Origin: an uncultured Mucilaginibacter sp. | GTDB taxonomy: Bacteria > Bacteroidota > Bacteroidia > Sphingobacteriales > Sphingobacteriaceae | Direction: 5' to 3' | DNA length: 18,168 bases | Assembly (NCBI RefSeq): GCF_946481715.1 | Contig: NZ_CAMLOV010000115.1 | Span: forward strand, 1-18,168 | Shown here: positions 16,191-18,168 of the stretch, in pieces | Position numbering within the stretch: the stretch's first letter is position 1 | Layout of the letters: every line of letters starts with the position of its first letter | Made by a program: the position numbers and the translations under genes | Notes under the pieces: model-generated | Told to the model about the DNA's origin: nothing | What the model saw: the letters and a program-made list of their open reading frames with translations, nothing else | Databases searched by the model: none

Positions 16191-16972
16191 TGGAAGAGCA
16201 GAACAAAAATACCGCCACCCCAAAACACGATCCAAACGAAGTTGTGGTAGATATTCAGCATATCTCCAAAACCTTCGACACAAACGAGGTGCTTACAGAT
16301 ATCAGCCTGCAGGTAAAGCGTGGCGAGAATGTGGTGGTGCTGGGAAAATCGGGCCAGGGCAAATCGGTAACTATACAATGCATCGTAGGGCTTTTATACC
16401 CCGACGAAGGCACTGTAAAGGTATTTGGCGATGATGTAGCAAAGATGAACGACCGGCGGTTAAAAAAACTGCGCACCCGGGTGGGCTTCCTGTTCCAGAG
16501 CGGCGCCCTATACGATTCGATGACGGTGCGCGAGAACCTGGAATTTCCGCTTACACGGGTTTTAAAAATCAAAGACAAGGCAGAGATAGACCAGCGCGTA
16601 GAAGAGGTGCTGGATAGCGTAGGATTACTTGATGCAATAGATAAAATGCCATCAGACCTATCCGGCGGGATGCGCAAGCGCGTTGGGCTTGCACGCACCA
16701 TGATTGTAAAGCCTGAAATTATGCTTTATGACGAACCCACAACCGGCTTAGACCCAATTACGTCGCGCGAGATAAGCGAACTGATATTGAATATGCAAAA
16801 AAAATATAAAACAACATCCATCATTATTACCCACGACATGGAGTGCGCCAAAATAACAGGCGACCGCGTAGTGATCATGAACGACGGAAAATATATTGCC
16901 GAGGGCTCCTTTGATGACCTGCAAAACTCGGACGACGAACTGGTAAAATCATTTTTCACCCAAACAGCATGA
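16190..16972 (+). CDS. mlaF: MlaF-family ABC transporter ATPase
   Basis: A 260-residue cytoplasmic ATPase driving MlaE. The start is the ATG overlapping the mlaE stop by one base; an in-frame ATG 60 bases upstream lies inside mlaE and adds unrelated sequence. Walker A is GKSGQGKS (52-59), the Q-loop is FQSGALYDSMTVREN (102-116), the ABC signature LSGGMRKR (157-164), Walker B IMLYDEP (177-183) and the switch His is His215. The FQSGALYDSMTV segment is characteristic of the Mla/Ttg2A group rather than general importers. All catalytic motifs are intact. It ends with a four-base overlap onto mlaD. Confidence 0.95.
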   Translation: MEEQNKNTATPKHDPNEVVVDIQHISKTFDTNEVLTDISLQVKRGENVVVLGKSGQGKSVTIQCIVGLLYPDEGTVKVFGDDVAKMNDRRLKKLRTRVGFLFQSGALYDSMTVRENLEFPLTRVLKIKDKAEIDQRVEEVLDSVGLLDAIDKMPSDLSGGMRKRVGLARTMIVKPEIMLYDEPTTGLDPITSREISELILNMQKKYKTTSIIITHDMECAKITGDRVVIMNDGKYIAEGSFDDLQNSDDELVKSFFTQTA

Positions 16973-17754
16973 AAACAACATCCTCACAAAAAATAAAGAT
17001 CGGCGTATTTACCCTCATCGGGTTCATTATACTGCTATTGGCCGTTTTCTTCATAGGCAATCAAAAAAGCCTGTTCAACTCTACCTTTCGGGTGTATGGT
17101 ACCTTTAAAAACGTAAACGGGCTTACCGTGGGTAATAACGTACGCTTTGCTGGGATCAACGTAGGCGTGGTGGAGAGCATCAACATCGTTACCGATAGTT
17201 CTGTACGGGTAGACCTGAGCTTGAATAAATCGGTAAAAAAATTCATCAAAAAAGATTCGAAGATGAGCATCGGCAGCGACGGGCTGATGGGTGATAAACT
17301 GGTAGTTATAGCCCCGGGCGGCATTAACAGCACCGAGGAAATTGGCGAGGACAATGAGTTGGCCTCGGTTAATCCGGTGGATGTTGACCGGATTATCAAC
17401 AAACTTACCAGGGTAGCCGATAATGCCGAAGTACTTACCAGCAACCTGGCCGAAATTGTGGCCAAAGTAAACAGCGGAAAAGGCAGCATAGGCCGCCTGC
17501 TGAATAACGATAAAATTGCCCGCGACCTGGAAGGTACCGTGAAGCAGGCGCAAACCACCATGAAGGGCGTACACGCCACCACCGCCACCCTTAACGAAGA
17601 CTTGCAGGCCGCGCAGCACAACTTCCTGTTAAGAGGGTTCTTCAAGAAGAAAGAGAAAGCCAAAAAGGCAAAGCAAGATTCGATACGGAAGGCACAGGAA
17701 GAGAAAATTAAAGCCCGGCAAAAAGCGGCTGAAAAAGCAAAGGATGGCAATTAG
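16969..17754 (+). CDS. mlaD: MlaD-family MCE-domain protein
   Basis: A 261-residue periplasmic substrate-binding component of the lipid transporter, anchored by one membrane segment (about 10-30). The MCE domain covers about 39-117, with GTFKNVNGLTVGNNVRFAGI (44-63) and GSDGLMGDKLVVI (102-114). A helical stretch (about 137-217) contains GKGSIGRLLNNDKIA (170-184). The sequence ends NFLLRGFFKKK and a Lys/Glu/Ala-rich tail (225-261), much more basic than the rest. No MlaA, MlaB or MlaC gene accompanies it here, so the outer-membrane partner is unknown. It overlaps the mlaF stop (ATGA) and is followed by a hairpin terminator. Confidence 0.93.
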   Translation: MKTTSSQKIKIGVFTLIGFIILLLAVFFIGNQKSLFNSTFRVYGTFKNVNGLTVGNNVRFAGINVGVVESINIVTDSSVRVDLSLNKSVKKFIKKDSKMSIGSDGLMGDKLVVIAPGGINSTEEIGEDNELASVNPVDVDRIINKLTRVADNAEVLTSNLAEIVAKVNSGKGSIGRLLNNDKIARDLEGTVKQAQTTMKGVHATTATLNEDLQAAQHNFLLRGFFKKKEKAKKAKQDSIRKAQEEKIKARQKAAEKAKDGN

Positions 17755-17775
17755 TGGTTTTATAATAAGCCAGTA

Positions 17776-17820
17776 TATAAACAAGAAAAGCACTCCAAAA
17801 GGGTGCTTTTCTTGTTTATA
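17776..17820. terminator. Bidirectional hairpin terminator between mlaD and prolyl oligopeptidase gene
   Basis: Positions 17776-17793 pair perfectly over 18 bases with 17803-17820 around a nine-base loop. The core AAAAGCAC/GTGCTTTT has A/T-rich flanks on both sides, so it can work in both directions. It lies between the two convergent stop codons and has the same 18-bp stem and nine-base loop design as the hairpin after ahpD, with a different sequence. Confidence 0.82.
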
Positions 17821-17833
17821 AGTGTAAGGACCG

Positions 17834-18168
17834 TTAAAATTTTATCCCCATATTCTGGAACATAAAAGCCCATTTGTCGGCCTGTTCATTTATTACCTGG
17901 GCGGTTGACTTGCCCGCACCATGCCCTGCTTTGGTTTCGATACGGATTAGCACGGGCGCTGTTCCCTTTTGCATCTCCTGCAGGCGCGATGCAAACTTAA
18001 AGGAATGCGCAGGCACTACGCGGTCGTCATGGTCTGCTGTGGTTACCATAGTTGCCGGGTAATCTGCCGGTTTTAAGGCGTGGTAGGGTGAGTACTTATA
18101 CAGGTATTCAAACATTTCCTTTGAATCTTCGGCGGTACCGTAATCATAAGCCCAGCCGGCGCCGGCAG
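17834..18168 (-). CDS. Prolyl oligopeptidase family serine protease, C-terminal part
   Basis: Only the last 110 or so residues are in the window; the open frame continues past the right edge. The segment starts with [13 protein letters not shown], then [29 protein letters not shown] with the catalytic Asp, and [10 protein letters not shown] with the catalytic His, as in the S9A family of peptidases that cut after Pro in short peptides. The catalytic Ser and the beta-propeller lie outside. Whether it is cytosolic or exported cannot be judged without the N-terminus. The gene converges on mlaD. Confidence 0.93.
   Translation of the reverse strand, partial: AGAGWAYDYGTAEDSKEMFEYLYKYSPYHALKPADYPATMVTTADHDDRVVPAHSFKFASRLQEMQKGTAPVLIRIETKAGHGAGKSTAQVINEQADKWAFMFQNMGIKF

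Overview
The window looks like chromosomal DNA of a Bacteroidota bacterium, most likely a Sphingobacteriaceae member close to Mucilaginibacter or Pedobacter. The signs are promoter-like boxes of the Bacteroidota type (TAnnTTTG), almost no Shine-Dalgarno sequences, an intergenic hairpin of the kind scattered through Sphingobacteriaceae genomes, and protein versions (NTF2-like/WG/YARHG lipoprotein, MlaD with a Lys-rich tail) typical of the phylum. The taxonomy is inferred from family knowledge, not from a search.

Left part (1-6154, + strand): a tight operon HAD phosphatase - gnd - zwf - pgl carries the oxidative pentose phosphate pathway, closed by an intrinsic terminator. A separately promoted gapN-like aldehyde dehydrogenase follows. 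Together these are a sugar-phosphate oxidation and NAD(P)H supply module. Two enzymes carry unusual residues: Gnd at the cofactor-specificity turn and the GapN-like enzyme at the general-base position.

Middle (6155-10500): a 129-bp imperfect inverted repeat separates gapN from two translationally coupled minus-strand genes, a secreted NTF2-like/WG/YARHG lipoprotein and a DUF2306 membrane protein. Divergent from them is a mycobacterial-type peroxide-defence pair, ahpC and ahpD, with an OxyR-like ATAG/CTAT array just upstream of the ahpC promoter. A 250-bp gap after ahpD holds two strong hairpins and a possible small structured RNA.

Right part (10495-17754): a minus-strand operon tetR - tolC-like - emrA - emrB encodes a tripartite drug efflux pump with its repressor. 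Two copies of a TetR-like operator motif lie exactly 70 bp apart in the divergent intergenic region. On the other side of that region runs a + strand mlaE - mlaF - mlaD operon for an inner-membrane MCE-type lipid transporter, with overlapping genes. A bidirectional hairpin terminator and the C-terminal part of a prolyl oligopeptidase (minus strand, running off the window) complete it.

Most of the window is recognisable core and envelope-stress biology. I see no CRISPR array, transposase, phage gene, rRNA or tRNA, and no clearly new multi-gene system. The points most worth checking are the altered active sites, the operator arrays, the intergenic repeat, the candidate small RNA and the lipoprotein/DUF2306 pair.
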